Below are positions 35,113 to 46,383 of a DNA stretch of 64,000 bases, piece after piece (within the stretch, counting starts at the first letter, position 1; every line of letters begins with the position of its first letter). Both the position numbers and the translations under genes were made by a program. Source of the DNA: Ashinkailepas kermadecensis. Its lineage: Eukaryota; Arthropoda; Thecostraca; Neolepadidae. Where the stretch lies: the NCBI GenBank assembly GCA_034440615.1, contig JAOTOM010002680.1, positions 1 through 64,000 of the forward strand, in the 5' to 3' direction. Under the pieces are notes generated by a model. That model did not search any database. It had not been told where the DNA came from and worked only from the letters and a program-made list of their open reading frames with translations.

Positions 35113-35275
35113 GAAAGGGGCGAGTAGTCTAGTGGCAAAGTGTCTGTCTCCCAACCGAAGTGTTGTCGGTTTGAGTCCCACCTGTCGCTACTATTCGCCC
35201 GCAGCTAATCGGCGTGAGATATTGGCGACACTACATGACCCCGCAGTCGATGCGGCGCTATACTAATATCCACCC
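35113..35275 (+). mobile_element. tRNA-derived SINE
   Basis: A-box TAGTCTAGTGG (35125-35135) fits TRGYNNARNGG exactly, and B-box GGTTTGAGTCC (35168-35178) has one mismatch to GGTTCRANTCC; 43 bases separate their starts. The tRNA-like head is followed by a unique body ending GCGGCGCTATACTAATATCC. Its 3' part (CATGACCCCGCAGTCGATGC) matches another copy at 59005-59064, which supports a dispersed SINE family transcribed by RNA polymerase III. Confidence 0.7.
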
Positions 35276-35340
35276 AGTGGAGAAGTAGTACCGCCAATTT
35301 TGGCATCAGTGCATTGAAATCAATGCCGTTATTGAAAAAT

Positions 35341-36222
35341 TACGCGCACTGGAGGGGGGTGGGCGGTTCCGCCCCCCCCCCTAAGATCTCAGCTCCTATT
35401 AAAGCTGGAGGAACGAAATTCACAGGGTGGATGGGTACGGTAGTGAACTCTGTTGTATGCAAATTTCATGACCTTAGGTCAATATATTCAAGGTCAAATA
35501 AGGTCACATTTGTCAAAATTTCTCTTGTTTTGCGTGGCTTGGCTTGTCATTGTTGTTGGTCGCTGTGATTGTGTTTAAATGCTCCAAAATGGGCATCAAT
35601 GATGTGTTGGACATTAATAATGATGCAATGCAGATGCTAGACCCGACATTTGACCTCAGGTCACCTATATAGCAGCACTTTATCAGGTCAGTTACCGGAA
35701 CCGGGCCGCCCGCTCGACTGCTCCGTCGGGCAGCTCGGCGCAATCGGCTTCGCGAAGAAAGGAGTGAAGTACATGAATACAGTATGGAAACGCAATGACA
35801 AACAGTACAAATGACAGTAGTGCATTTATGACAACATTCCAGTTGACCAAGTTTGGTTCCAATAACCTGTCATGAACTTGACCTGATTTGACCTCGGTGA
35901 CCTAACATGACCTTGATACTATATAGCATATCAATATACATCAAACAAGTCGCTAGTGTTGCCAAGAACACTTCCCTTTTTCGGATATACGGGAAGCGCA
36001 TCAGCGCCGATTTTTGTGGTCTGGCGCTACGATTAAAAAAAAATTAACGGCCCCTAACTCGAAAAATTTTGGGTCAGTTTCAATTTTTCTTGCTTTAAAC
36101 GACGCGCCGTTCATTTCTAGGCAGGCACGCAAAAAATGGCGTATGTCGACTGGTGAAATCTGGAGTTATATACGAAAAGCCGGAGGCGTGGGCGGATTTG
36201 GCCCCCCCCACCAGTGCGCGTG
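35341..36222. other. Possible unidentified transposon bounded by GTGGGCGG...CCCCCCCC blocks
   Basis: GGGTGGGCGGTTCCGCCCCC at about 35356 and GCGTGGGCGGATTTGGCCCC at about 36187 are related G/C blocks about 830 bases apart. No coding sequence recognised between them. Overlaps the AGGTCA cluster. Confidence 0.25.
35469..35913. promoter_or_regulatory. Cluster of eleven AGGTCA/TGACCT half-sites
   Basis: TGACCT-T-AGGTCA (35469-35481), AGGTCA-AATA-AGGTCA (35491-35506), TGACCT-C-AGGTCA (35651-35663), AGGTCA (35685-35690), and four TGACCT in a row with spacers of 4, 3 and 4 bases (35879-35913). AGGTCA is the nuclear-receptor half-site; a 4-base direct spacing is a DR4 arrangement. Chance expectation over 445 bases is about 0.2 copies. 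Could be a regulatory element or part of a repetitive element. Confidence 0.45.
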
Positions 36223-36692
36223 TGAAATATACCCACATATCATTCGTCATACAAAGGTAACTCTTCAATGGAGAGTTCGAAAGGGTGGTTCCTCCTGGTG
36301 GTCACTTACCCGAAGTAGCATAATTACTGCGCACATCATGGTTCTCTTGCATGGTGAATATTTCTTGCTCTCCTTTCTAGCATGTTCGCTGTTGAATAAC
36401 TACCCAGTTATATTCGCATTATGTGGTATATCTCCTTAAGGTTACTCATATAGTTTCTTGTGATCCAATAGCGATACCGTTGTACTCGTCTTATATGGCA
36501 TACTACCTTAAAGTTAGTGAAGTATTTTTTATTCTTCAGTAAATGCATAGCTTCACCTGGGCTACGTTACACAGACATCTTTAGAGAAACATGTGGTACT
36601 GAAAAGTTGGGAGATTCAAATTCAGATTCCCCAAAGATCGTAGCAGGAGGTCAAAACTTCGCCAGATCTGCGCAGTAATTCAAGGACTTGGA

Positions 36693-37060
36693 TCAGGAGC
36701 GGACATCGGGTGGAGGGGGGGAGGGCGAGGGGGGTTGCTGGAGGCATTAGGTTCCCCTGTGTAAGGTGGCACTCCTCCGGCCGGGAAAGGTGCCTTTCTA
36801 GGAAGGTTCGAGTGTACACCGCCCACCCCCCCTGCCCAACGGATTTGTCAGACAGAGGCCGGAGAGGAACAAGCCCTCCGTCCATTTGGAAGGAAGAGGC
36901 ATCCTGAGAGGAAATGCCACCTTTTGTTAGGTGTGTTCGAGTGCACCCCATCGCCTATTACCAGACTTTTAGCCGAAGGCGCTATTCCAGGTACCTATCA
37001 GTGGTGGTGCTCCAGACAAGTCCCCCTCCCCCGTATGACAATTCCTGGATCCACTCCTGA
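36693..37060. mobile_element. Terminal GGCGGATCC-type element (copy 2)
   Basis: Left end TCAGGAGCGGACATCGGG and right end CCTGGATCCACTCCTGA are imperfect inverted repeats. Two internal TTCGAGTG motifs (GGTTCGAGTGTACACCGCCC at about 36812; TGTTCGAGTGCACCCCATCG at about 36931) are each followed by a segment with TTTTAGCCGAAGGCGC- or TCAGACAGAGGCCG-type sequence. No ORF of substance. Confidence 0.6.
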
Positions 37061-37269
37061 CCTGGGATGCTCAGGAATGTGTAGTGGTAGACAGTTCAAT
37101 CGGGCAGTAGTGCCTTCACCACCCATTGCAAAGAAGAAAGCTGCAGTGATGGACATGCCGACAATATTTGCAATGGAACTTCGTGGTTGCCGAAGGTTTA
37201 TAGGTACCTTGCTGTCTAAATCGGGTGGATTGCGCAGCGTGTGTAGATCCCGTATGCCTCCCAGCTTTG

Positions 37270-37735
37270 TCGCTCACTTCATGCCACACATGGCCGTTCA
37301 GCGCTCAGTTTATACAAACATGTTCAGCGGTCAGTTCGTGCCACACATAGCTGTTGAGCGCTCAGTTCATACTACACATGGTTGCCCAGCGCTCACTTCA
37401 TCCCACACATAGGTGTTGAACGTTCAGTTCGTGCCGCACATAGCTGTTCAGCGATCAGTTCATGTCACACATGGCCGCCTTGCGCTCAGTCAATGCCACA
37501 CATAGCTGCTCAGCGCTCAGTTCATACCACACACGTTTAACGTTTGGTTCATGCAACGCATGGCTGTTCAGTGCTTAGTTCATACCACACATGGCTATCC
37601 AGCGCTCAGTTCAGGCCACACATAGCTGTTCAGCGTTCAAATCATACAACACATAGCTGCTCAGCGCTCAGTTCATACCACACACGGCTATTCAGCGCTC
37701 AGTTCATACCACACACAGCTATTCAGTTCGGTCAG
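37270..37735. repeat. 31-bp minisatellite, about 15 copies
   Basis: Unit ATGCCACACATGGCCGTTCA + GCGCTCAGTTC with frequent ATAGCTGTTCAG variants and two shortened copies. Confidence 0.92.
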
Positions 37736-38219
37736 CAACATGGTGGCGAGGGTCCGCTATTGAGTTGGACCATCGCCCAGCCTTGGACCGCGCACGTCAT
37801 ATGGCATGACGTAACCGGGCGACCAACGAACCCACACGACGAGCTCTTCGGGCACGAGCAGTTAAGCCATAAAACCCTTCCTTTGGACAAATATTGCCGG
37901 TACCTCAGAGGAAATACTGTGATAAAGCTGGGGAAGCATGCAAATTAAGCAACCAGGTCTAATTCTGGGCGAGCAAAGTAAGATCTGAAACGCTTCGACA
38001 AAATCTGTTATTAAGTTTTAAAGGACGATGAACGGGTCGAGCTGGATCGGGCCCGGTGAGATCGGAGCGAGTCTGGCCGCATCGCACACGTAATTCACGG
38101 TGGCATGTACACAGTGTTGCGTCTCGCTCGGGTTTCATCCTCGTTCGTAGCTACCGCTCGGGTGGAAACCAAGCATGAACGGGAGGAGCGCAATAAAGCG
38201 ACCCACGATATATGAAGCT
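37736..38219. other. Unassigned spacer
   Basis: No supported feature. Confidence 0.3.
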
Positions 38220-38368
38220 GTCTGAAGGGAAATGAATCCGACGCCTGAGTGTTGCACGAAGGGAATATAATCCAACGTCTGCGTGCTTCCTCAAGGGAAT
38301 CTAATCCGACGTCTGCGCTCTGCCTGATGGTAATCTATTTAATCGGACGTCTGCGTGCACACAAAATG
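38220..38368. repeat. ~42-bp degenerate tandem repeat, about 3.5 copies
   Basis: GGAATxTAATCCGACGTCTG recurs near 38238, 38272, 38304 and 38347 with variable linkers. Confidence 0.65.
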
Positions 38369-40849
38369 TTTGGGCATGCTCACTGAAGGAATGGCTCCTT
38401 CTTTACAACACATCTATCTGTTTACATCCATGAAATCACAAACATATCACGCCAGTCAAAAATTAGATCTGAGCAATCCAGTGATGTGGACAGCTTGAGC
38501 TGCCTCGAGTTGGAAACGATGCCCATTCATTTGAAAATAAAAATGCTCTATGGCTAACTACTCAAGGTTGCTGGCGGGGAGGGAAGGCGGATAGGTTGAA
38601 CTACAAAGTGCCCGTATGGACTATTGGCATAGCTCGCTTGAGCAATACCATTTTAAATCCCAAAGAACCAGTGTAAAGCACCATTAGGGCCGCCGAACAA
38701 GCGAGTGTAAGAGACTAGCTGTGGGGCCCCAGGGTCACATGTACATGATAGGGGATCATGGTTTTGCGGCAAAATGTCCTGCCGCAACACCACTTTGGAA
38801 GCTCGCAAAGACAATATATTCTTGTGTCTAATTTCAGCGGAAGCACCCGAACGTCATCAATAAGTACAACCGGTTTGGGCAGTTCGGAAATATATTTAAA
38901 TATAGAATATGTCCGCCTCATTTAGCTTGGGAACCCAGCATTAACAACAGCAGTGGCCATTTGGACCTGAAGTTTTACTTGTATGAAATAATTTTGCTGG
39001 TCAACGTCGGTTCCAAGGATGACTAAAATGGTGGGGCATATTTTCCTAACAACCAAATGCAGAAATATAGGCATACAACTGATGTCAGAATATTTGAGCG
39101 AGGATACTAGCATCTTTAAAGATAATGCATGACCTCTTTCGCTATACAAACACAAAATGTCAAGTTTTATGGTGTTATTTTGAAGAGACCACATCAGAGA
39201 GGTGGCTTCGTACCATTTATGCTTAGACGTGCTCAGAACAGCACATTTATGTTTTCTCGTACTGCGTACTGATTGGTCAGTGGAGTGATACAGCCCACAA
39301 CTGGTACTTGGTCTTGAGGATCACTGATTTTCGAGAATTTGACGCACCTGTGGCATCTGCCAAAGGTCGGATGGGTAGACATTGGGCGGCTCTGTTTCGA
39401 GACTGCTGTCGGTGGTGAGTAGGGAGAACGCCTTGATTCATTGGCTAATCCGTTTGTATACTCTTTTTGGACTTGCGTAAATTTTGTCTTTGTTTTTTCT
39501 AATTCGACTACCATGTAGTGAGATTTGCCGCTTCCTCTGCATCCTTAACGTTGCTACAGGCAAGCGACCTTATGGTCAAGCGTTGGCAGCATCTGGCACG
39601 GCTACCAGCTTGATGTAGGATAAAGCAGGATCCCAACCAAAGATATGATCACGCGTAGGAGCAAAGATCAGATAGGATAGTGCGTAAGAAGCACAACGTT
39701 TGTAGAGTCCATGAGATTCTTTGTGAATATCAGCTCCATTGATCATTCGCTTGCGACTCTTCCCCCCTGTCATAAGCTTGCCCCATCAGGACGATCGGCT
39801 GTTCTTTTTCCTTTTTTTCTGAAAGAACATCTGGTAGAGGTGGTCTAGTCAAGATCGTGGATGAGCTGTGGTGCCAAGATCAATATTATTGATTATATCA
39901 CCAGCCGTGAAGTGAAGTGAGGAAATTTTGGGTGAATGTCTTTGCATTGACCTGTATTGTGCTTCGTGCTATTGTAAACAAAGTAGACCCACGTTTGTGG
40001 CATGCGTCAAGCGTGAGAGAAAAGCTAATTGATTGAATTGAATATAATCTAATTGATCTAATTGTCTATGTAAATATAATGTAAATGCAAATATAATTGA
40101 CATGTGTGTTTTTTTAGTGCAGGACCCTGCAGCGGGTCAAGTTTATTGGTTCAGGAAATGTTGCTGGCTGGAACTGAGGCTTCATACTACTTGGGGTACT
40201 TACACGAATTGGACAGCGGCAATGGACAGAAATGAAAGGGTTTATTCCATGTTGCACACTGTGATATGCACATTAATTGCAAAAGTTAATTTTAATGGAC
40301 CCACTACCTTCTTGTCCATGTCTTTTTCGGGCTGGAAGCTGCTTTGTAAGCATGTTAATTTATGAAGATACTGTTTAACCTTTCAAGCTATTTTTAAGCC
40401 AGCTGATTGTACTTTTAGTTGGTTTCTGTGCTTGGCGAGTTGTTTCCAGGCATCATCTCAGCCCTGGTTTCATCAAGGTCCGACATAACCTTTGCACATT
40501 TCTATCAAAGGCGGTTCCAGAGGTATGCTTTTGGGTGGAACGTTTTTCCTCAGTTGTTAATTTGCATTGCTAGGCTAGCTTCTTCTGTGATTTTATCGGA
40601 TTGTGAATACATCACCAATCCTGATATCCCAGACTTCGCCCCTGCAACAAATTGCCATGAAGAAAGTGCTCTTTCCGAAAGGTTGTAGTGAGACGTAAAC
40701 ATGTTCATCATTGGATCTGTCTTAATAATGATGCTTGATCACAATTTTCTCCATGAAATCGGCTGTAGTACACAAATTACTGCTTCGGCCATTGCCGAAA
40801 GGTGCTGTCTAGAAATTATCGTCAAGCATTTGAAGACTTTCGAATTTCC
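38369..40849. other. Unassigned region with several unrecognised short frames
   Basis: Minus-strand frames at 38715-38921, 38922-39194, 39233-39514 and 39576-39773, and plus-strand frames at 40102-40365 and 40419-40688, have ordinary amino-acid composition but no motif I recognise. At 40121 a TTTTTTTAGTGCAG tract resembles a splice acceptor before the 40102 frame. This is the least repetitive long stretch in the window, so if there is an unrecognised host exon, it is most likely here. Confidence 0.25.
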
Positions 40850-42385
40850 CCCCTCCCCAAAAAAACATGCGGGCCCGGGAAATCACTCAGCGACCCCAAA
40901 CATTGCGCCAAAGGCTTCCTTAAGCGCGTCGGATTCCGAAAGAATTGTGCCTGGACCCAAAAATCACGGTGGATGCCCTAAGCATCACGCCAAAAGCTTA
41001 GAAAATGCACCGGGTCCCGAGATGAACATGCCGCGGTCTCGACAAATTACACTGAGAGCCGAAAATTGCTCTGGGTCCTACCAAACGCTCAAGAATCCGC
41101 ACAAATTAAGCCGCGCCCTCAAAAATCAATCCGGACCCGGAAAATCACTCTTGGGCTCCAAAAATAACATCAGTGGCTGCCAAAACGCATCGGATCCTGA
41201 AAAAGCGTACTGGACACCGAAAAATATACGCGAGGATCCAAAAGTAGCACTGGGACCCAAACAAATTGCTTCGCGGATCGAGGAATTGAATCGGATCCCC
41301 AAAGATCATACCGAAGCCCGTTGCATGGACCAGAGCTAAAAACAAAATCAGAAGAGATCACAAAAATTCGCGTCGAGCCCAGAAAACTAATTTAGGGGGC
41401 ATTTAGGGAGCAAGCTCATGCCTGTGCAGAAAAAAATCGTACCGGGGCCACTAAAGATCACATCAGTGACCCAGTGACATACCGAAGGGAGAAGTGGAAC
41501 AATTGGCCCTTTGAGAGGTGGTGGCGTCAATGAATCGTGCCGGGGCTGGGAAAAATTGCGCCGTGACCTCGAAAAGTAATGTTTTGGCAACACAAGATCG
41601 CACCGAGACGTTCAAAAAGTGAATCAGTGGCTCGCAAAAATCAATCCGTACTCTGAAAATCAGCGTAGGGCCCTGACAATCGCAGCGAAGGACCCTAAAA
41701 CATGCATCGGGCCCCAAACAAAACGTACCGGGATCCACCCATAAAATAGCTTCGGAGGCCCCCAAAGTAGCGCCGGAGCTCCCACAATCACGCCGGACCG
41801 AACAATATCGCACCAGGAGCTTGTAAAATCGAGTTGAGACCCCGAAAAAAGCACACCGGGACACGAGAACTCGGCCCATGCTAAAAAGAATCAGAAAATG
41901 TCCTGAAAAGTAGCATCCGGTCCAGAAAACTCGCGTCGAGGCCCATCAAACTGGTGTATGGACCTGGAAATTGTACCGGGATGCCACACAACTACACCAG
42001 AATCAGGAATATTGACCCTGGATCCGAAAATTTCGGAAGAATTCCAGAACTAGAAACCTCGCCTTGGCGCTTCGAAAAGTCGTGCTGGGTGTCCTAAAGT
42101 TCCATCGGGGCTGCGAAGCGTGGCAACAAGAGCCGCAAAGTTTGCGTCAGGGGGTCTAAATAAACACAGCCGGGCCCTGAAAGCACACCGCGAGTCCGAA
42201 AACGTACCGGAACCCTCACAGCACACTGGACCCCAGAACAAGGAGACATGGCTTTATGATATGTGTCGGGCTCTAAATAAGTACACTGAAAATTCCCCAA
42301 AAATACATCAGAAGCCCTCAAAGCACATCCTGGATCTCAATGCACACTGGGACCACAAAGACGGCATGAATGACATTCATCATTA
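40850..42385. repeat. Diverged ~20-22 bp minisatellite, family A, inverted
   Basis: Units such as ACCCGGAAAATCACTCTTGG, GCTCCAAAAATAACATCAGT and GACACCGAAAAATATACGCG: a GGNCCCNAAAA core with an AT-rich tail and CACCGG. This is the reverse complement of the theme at 1-2080. Strongly diverged, hence old. Frames across it are artefacts. Confidence 0.75.
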
Positions 42386-43677
42386 GCGCAATTTATTAGT
42401 AATTATCTGTAATGGTGGTGCTTCAGAACAAAAGTTGTCGAAATTCAGCATTTTCTTTGTGTGGGGGCAGGGGGGGGGGAGGCGGGAGAGGAAGGACAAG
42501 GAAACGAGAACAGAAGACTCCCGCAGGCTTGCCCCTCTGTCTTGGAAACTGTTTCTGTGCCCCTGGGGTTAGACCCGACCTGTAAATTGAAGATGGTCAT
42601 GTCATTGCATTCAACTAATGTTACCTTTGATTATTTCGTGCAAGTTAGTGCTACAAAATTTGACTACCATATTGATGTCATATGGAATCTTTTCTACTCG
42701 GGTACATCTATTTCTCATAGGTAATTAAGCATGCTCATGCAATGCTGGATGGTTTTCAATTTTGAGACGAGGGTGAACAATATGGCGTTGTTGCCGTGGA
42801 AATTACGCTTGGTTACTGCGTTTCTGATGGACCCATACATAAATGTGAGTGGACGGGGTTAAAAGATAGTCTTAAAGTCCCATATTTATTAAAGGTGGGT
42901 CAACTGACGCCCCGGGCCCCCTAATCAACCGCCCTTGTCTCGAGTCAGGTCATGGATGGGTCATAACAGCCTGACAAATTTGAGGACATGGCAACGATAA
43001 ATAAAAGCATGCTTAATTGCTTGTATTCGTTCACGTTGACATTACATTAACTGGACCATTGCAACTGTCCAGTTGGCTTAGCAGCTATAAATATATTCGT
43101 GACGTCACATTGACATGATCTAAGATCATATTGCATTTTTCTTCTCCAAAGCGTAGCCTAGTTATTCATGTAAAGGTACCCAAAATTCGAGCTCGCTGGC
43201 GGTAGCGGTGTCAACACTATTCAAGAAAAAACAAACGGGGAGGGCGAGATAATTCATTCGCCCATGTGTTTCACATTGATTCGCTGGTTACGACATCACC
43301 AACGCCAACACTGAGGCAGTCTGTTTCTGACATTTATTGCAGTTGAGATGTGGGACTGACTTTCTCGCAATATAATTAACCAGCTCCTGGAAGCAGTCCG
43401 ATTTCCCGATTATCAATCCTAGTCACTGCCGCCAGCCCGGCTCTGTCCCGAATTATATCTGATAAAGCTGTATTTGGGACTTTTTGAACGTGTGAGCGAG
43501 AAACGAACGGGAACCATTAATCATCAGTCCATCTTGTCAAGCAGTGCTTTCATTCGTCTAATGTCAGCAGAATGACAAGGCAAATTGATAACACGCGAAT
43601 GGAGTCGTTGCTGGGTGTGGCATTTCGTAACTGAGAAAATATGTCGCTGCGCTGAGACAGCTTAAGTACATCACTAC
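42386..43677. other. Unassigned region
   Basis: A purine run (GGGGGGGGGAGGCGGGAGAG near 42470) marks the edge of the array. No supported gene beyond it. Confidence 0.3.
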
Positions 43678-43967
43678 TAGGGCGGATGCAGGTGAGGGGC
43701 ACTGGGGGCATGCGCCCCTGGCCATGGAAAGCGTGAGCCCCTCTGGCCGAGAAAGCCACCCCTTCAGGAAGACTCGAGTGCACCTCCCCCTTCCCGCTTA
43801 CCAGATTTTCAGCCAAAGACGCCCTTTCAGAGTTAAAGCCGCCCCTTCGAGGCGAAAAGGCAATTGGTGTGCTCGAGTGCACCCCACCCCCCCCCCCCTT
43901 TTCGGCCGAAGACGCCCTTCCGACGCAAAGTACCCCTTCCATGAAAATTCCTTGATCCGCCCTTGCA
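43678..43967. mobile_element. Terminal GGCGGATCC-type element (copy 3)
   Basis: Left AGGGCGGATGCAGGTGA, right CTTGATCCGCCCTTG: the clearest terminal inverted repeats of the family. Contains two tandem ~100-base modules, each with CTCGAGTGCACC (about 43773 and 43871) followed by C-rich sequence and GCC(A/G)AAGACGCCC(T). A 12-base C-run lies at about 43887. Confidence 0.65.
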
Positions 43968-44214
43968 CCACGTTATCATCTATGGTAAAATTTATACATT
44001 ATTATATTACACTTCAAATAGATCTGGTGGTGGTCGAGTACCTAACATTCTGTGATAACAAATTTTAGATCAGGCCGCAGTAGTGCCATGCAGGACACTG
44101 ATGGTCAAAGGCGACAATGGCGCTCTACCACCGTTTGGCTGATTTGTCTTTTTCCCCATAAAAAGGTGCCTAGTGCCAAGACTTTCCGTCTCCTTTAGTA
44201 AAGAATAGCACTTT

Positions 44215-44450
44215 AAACCAGGGTGAGTGGAATCTAGAGTATGCGAACTGTATTTCCTCCACAGAGCCTATAGCGCTGCACTCCCGCCATGGCACGAACC
44301 AGGACCAGGTTAGTGGGATTCAGAGTAGGCACTGTGTTTCCTCTTCAGAGCCTATAGCGCTGCACTCCCGCCATGGCGCGGACCAGGGTGAGTGGGATCC
44401 TGAATACCTACTGTGATGCTTCTCCAGCACCAATAGCGGAACCAGTTTTC
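44215..44450. repeat. ~95-bp tandem repeat, about 2.4 copies
   Basis: AGAGCCTATAGCGCTGCACT at about 44262 and 44347, each preceded by TGTxTTTCCTC and followed by CCCGCCATGGC. A shortened third copy ends near 44450. Confidence 0.85.
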
Positions 44451-44509
44451 TCACGATTTTACAAATGTTGCCAATTTTTGTGATTGCAATGCTCAAGTTT
44501 TGCATTCTT

Positions 44510-44672
44510 CATTCAGAATGAAACCTGCCGTTTACATTTTGACCGTCACTAGATCTCACCATAACAAACATCCTGAACCACTTGTGAACATGCAGTCTAC
44601 ATTTTGACTGTCGCCAGCTCTCACCATAACATCTGTCCTGTATCACTCGCATTTTATGTTGAAATATGGGAT
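44510..44672. repeat. ~73-bp tandem duplication
   Basis: TACATTTTGACCGTCACTAG / TACATTTTGACTGTCGCCAG with matching CTCACCATAACA flanks; two diverged copies. Confidence 0.7.
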
Positions 44673-44691
44673 TTTGTGGCGGTATCTACCT

Positions 44692-45733
44692 CGTCCATAT
44701 ATTGCGGCGCACGTCCATGCACTGCGGCACAAGTCCATACAATTCGACACACGTCCATGCATTACGGCACACGTCCATATATTGCGGCACACGTCCATGC
44801 ATTGCAGCGCATGTCCATATATTGCGGCACACGTCCATACATTGCAGCGCATGTCCATATATTGTGGCACACGTCCATATATTGCGGCACACGTCCATAC
44901 ATTGCAGCGCATGTCCATATATTGCGGCGCACATCCATATATTGCGGCACACGTCCATATATTGCGGCACACGTACATACATTGCGGCGCATGTCCATAT
45001 ATTGCGGCGCACATCCATATATTGCGACACACGTCCATACATTGCGGCGCATGTCCATACATTGCGGCGCACGTCCATACATTGCGGCGCAAATCCATAT
45101 ATTGCAGCGCATGTCCATATATTGCGGCGCACATCCATATATTGCGGCGCATGTCCGTGCATTGCGGCGCACGTCCATATATTGCGGCACACGTCCATAT
45201 ATTGCGGCACACGTCCATGCATTGCGGCACACGTCCATACATTGTGCACACGTTCATATATTGCGGCACACGTCCATACATTGTGACGCACGTTCTACAT
45301 TGCGGCGCACGTCCATACATTGCGGCGCAAGTCCATACATTGCGGCGCAAGTCCTACATTGCGGAACACGTCCATACATTGTGACACGTTCTATATTGCG
45401 GCGCAAGTCCATACATTGCGGCGCAAGTCCATACATTGCGGCGCACGTCCATACATTGTGCACACGTTCATATATTGCGACACACGTCCATACATTGCGG
45501 CGCATGTCCATACATTGCGGCGCACGTCCATACATTGCGGCGCAAGTCCATACATTGCAGCGCACGTTTATGCATTGCAGAGCACGTCCATACATTGCAG
45601 AGCACGTCCATACATTGCAGGCACGTCCATACATTGCATAGCACGTCCATACATTGCAGAGCACGTCCATACATTGCAGCGCACGTTTATGCATTGCAGA
45701 GCACGTCCATACATTGCAGAGCACGTCACACCG
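44692..45733. repeat. 20-bp minisatellite, about 52 copies
   Basis: Unit ACGTCCATACATTGCGGCGC with TATATT and GGCAC variants. Twenty is not a multiple of three, yet all frames are open on both strands, giving artefact frames up to 345 codons. Several one-base-short copies (about 45240-45400) shift the register. The last third uses GCAGAGC variants. Confidence 0.97.
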
Positions 45734-46383
45734 ATGGTCACGTCACAGTCGTCACCGGAGCTACCATGAGTCACTACGAGAAGGCTCAGCCACTGACATA
45801 TATTTACAATGGCTTATCGGGTTATGTCATTGTTAAAATGGAGCAAACAGGAAGCCATGCAAAGAAGCAATCCGGTACAAGTTTTGCACTTGTTTTCCAT
45901 TGAAGCCATTTTCCGTCTGCAATAGTTTCTACTCTCTAGAATGGTTGCATGCACACGAAACACCAGCAAAGTTTCTTCATTACTTTGTTTTGTTCTGTTT
46001 TTGCTGGGTTTGTTGCAGCTGCCTTTAGCTTTTTGATTACCTTCTGTACACGTATATCGATGGGCGAAACGCCACAGGCGGTGTTTGGTTGGGGACAAAT
46101 CATTGCTGGAATGGTGTCCCTTTGAGTAAACGTGCGGTATGCCAAGCCTTTGCATTATCGTTAGATGTAGATGTGACCGGTATCATGATTTGCATATAGC
46201 GTGCTCATTGAGGCTGATGAAGCTCCGTTTCTGCCAACAGTGGTGCACGCTGGTAGCATTGTATCCCTTTTACCGTTGATCATGACGGATACAGGGGCAC
46301 AGGAGGACGTGTGTGGCCTCATACACCCCACGGAAAGATGTCGCAACTCTGACCGGGTCATGGCTACCCCGGACAGGGTCGTG
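45734..46383. other. Unassigned spacer before LINE
   Basis: Frames on the minus strand (45814-46466) were examined for transposase motifs without a convincing match. Confidence 0.3.

Noticed and set aside
35113..35190. Functional tRNA gene
   Set aside because: A- and B-boxes are present, but the sequence lacks a convincing cloverleaf with acceptor stem and continues into a body shared with another copy; a SINE explains it better.
38715..40688. Host gene exons in the least repetitive stretch
   Set aside because: Several short frames have normal composition, and a splice-acceptor-like tract lies at 40121, but no frame shows a recognisable domain and they do not link into one model.
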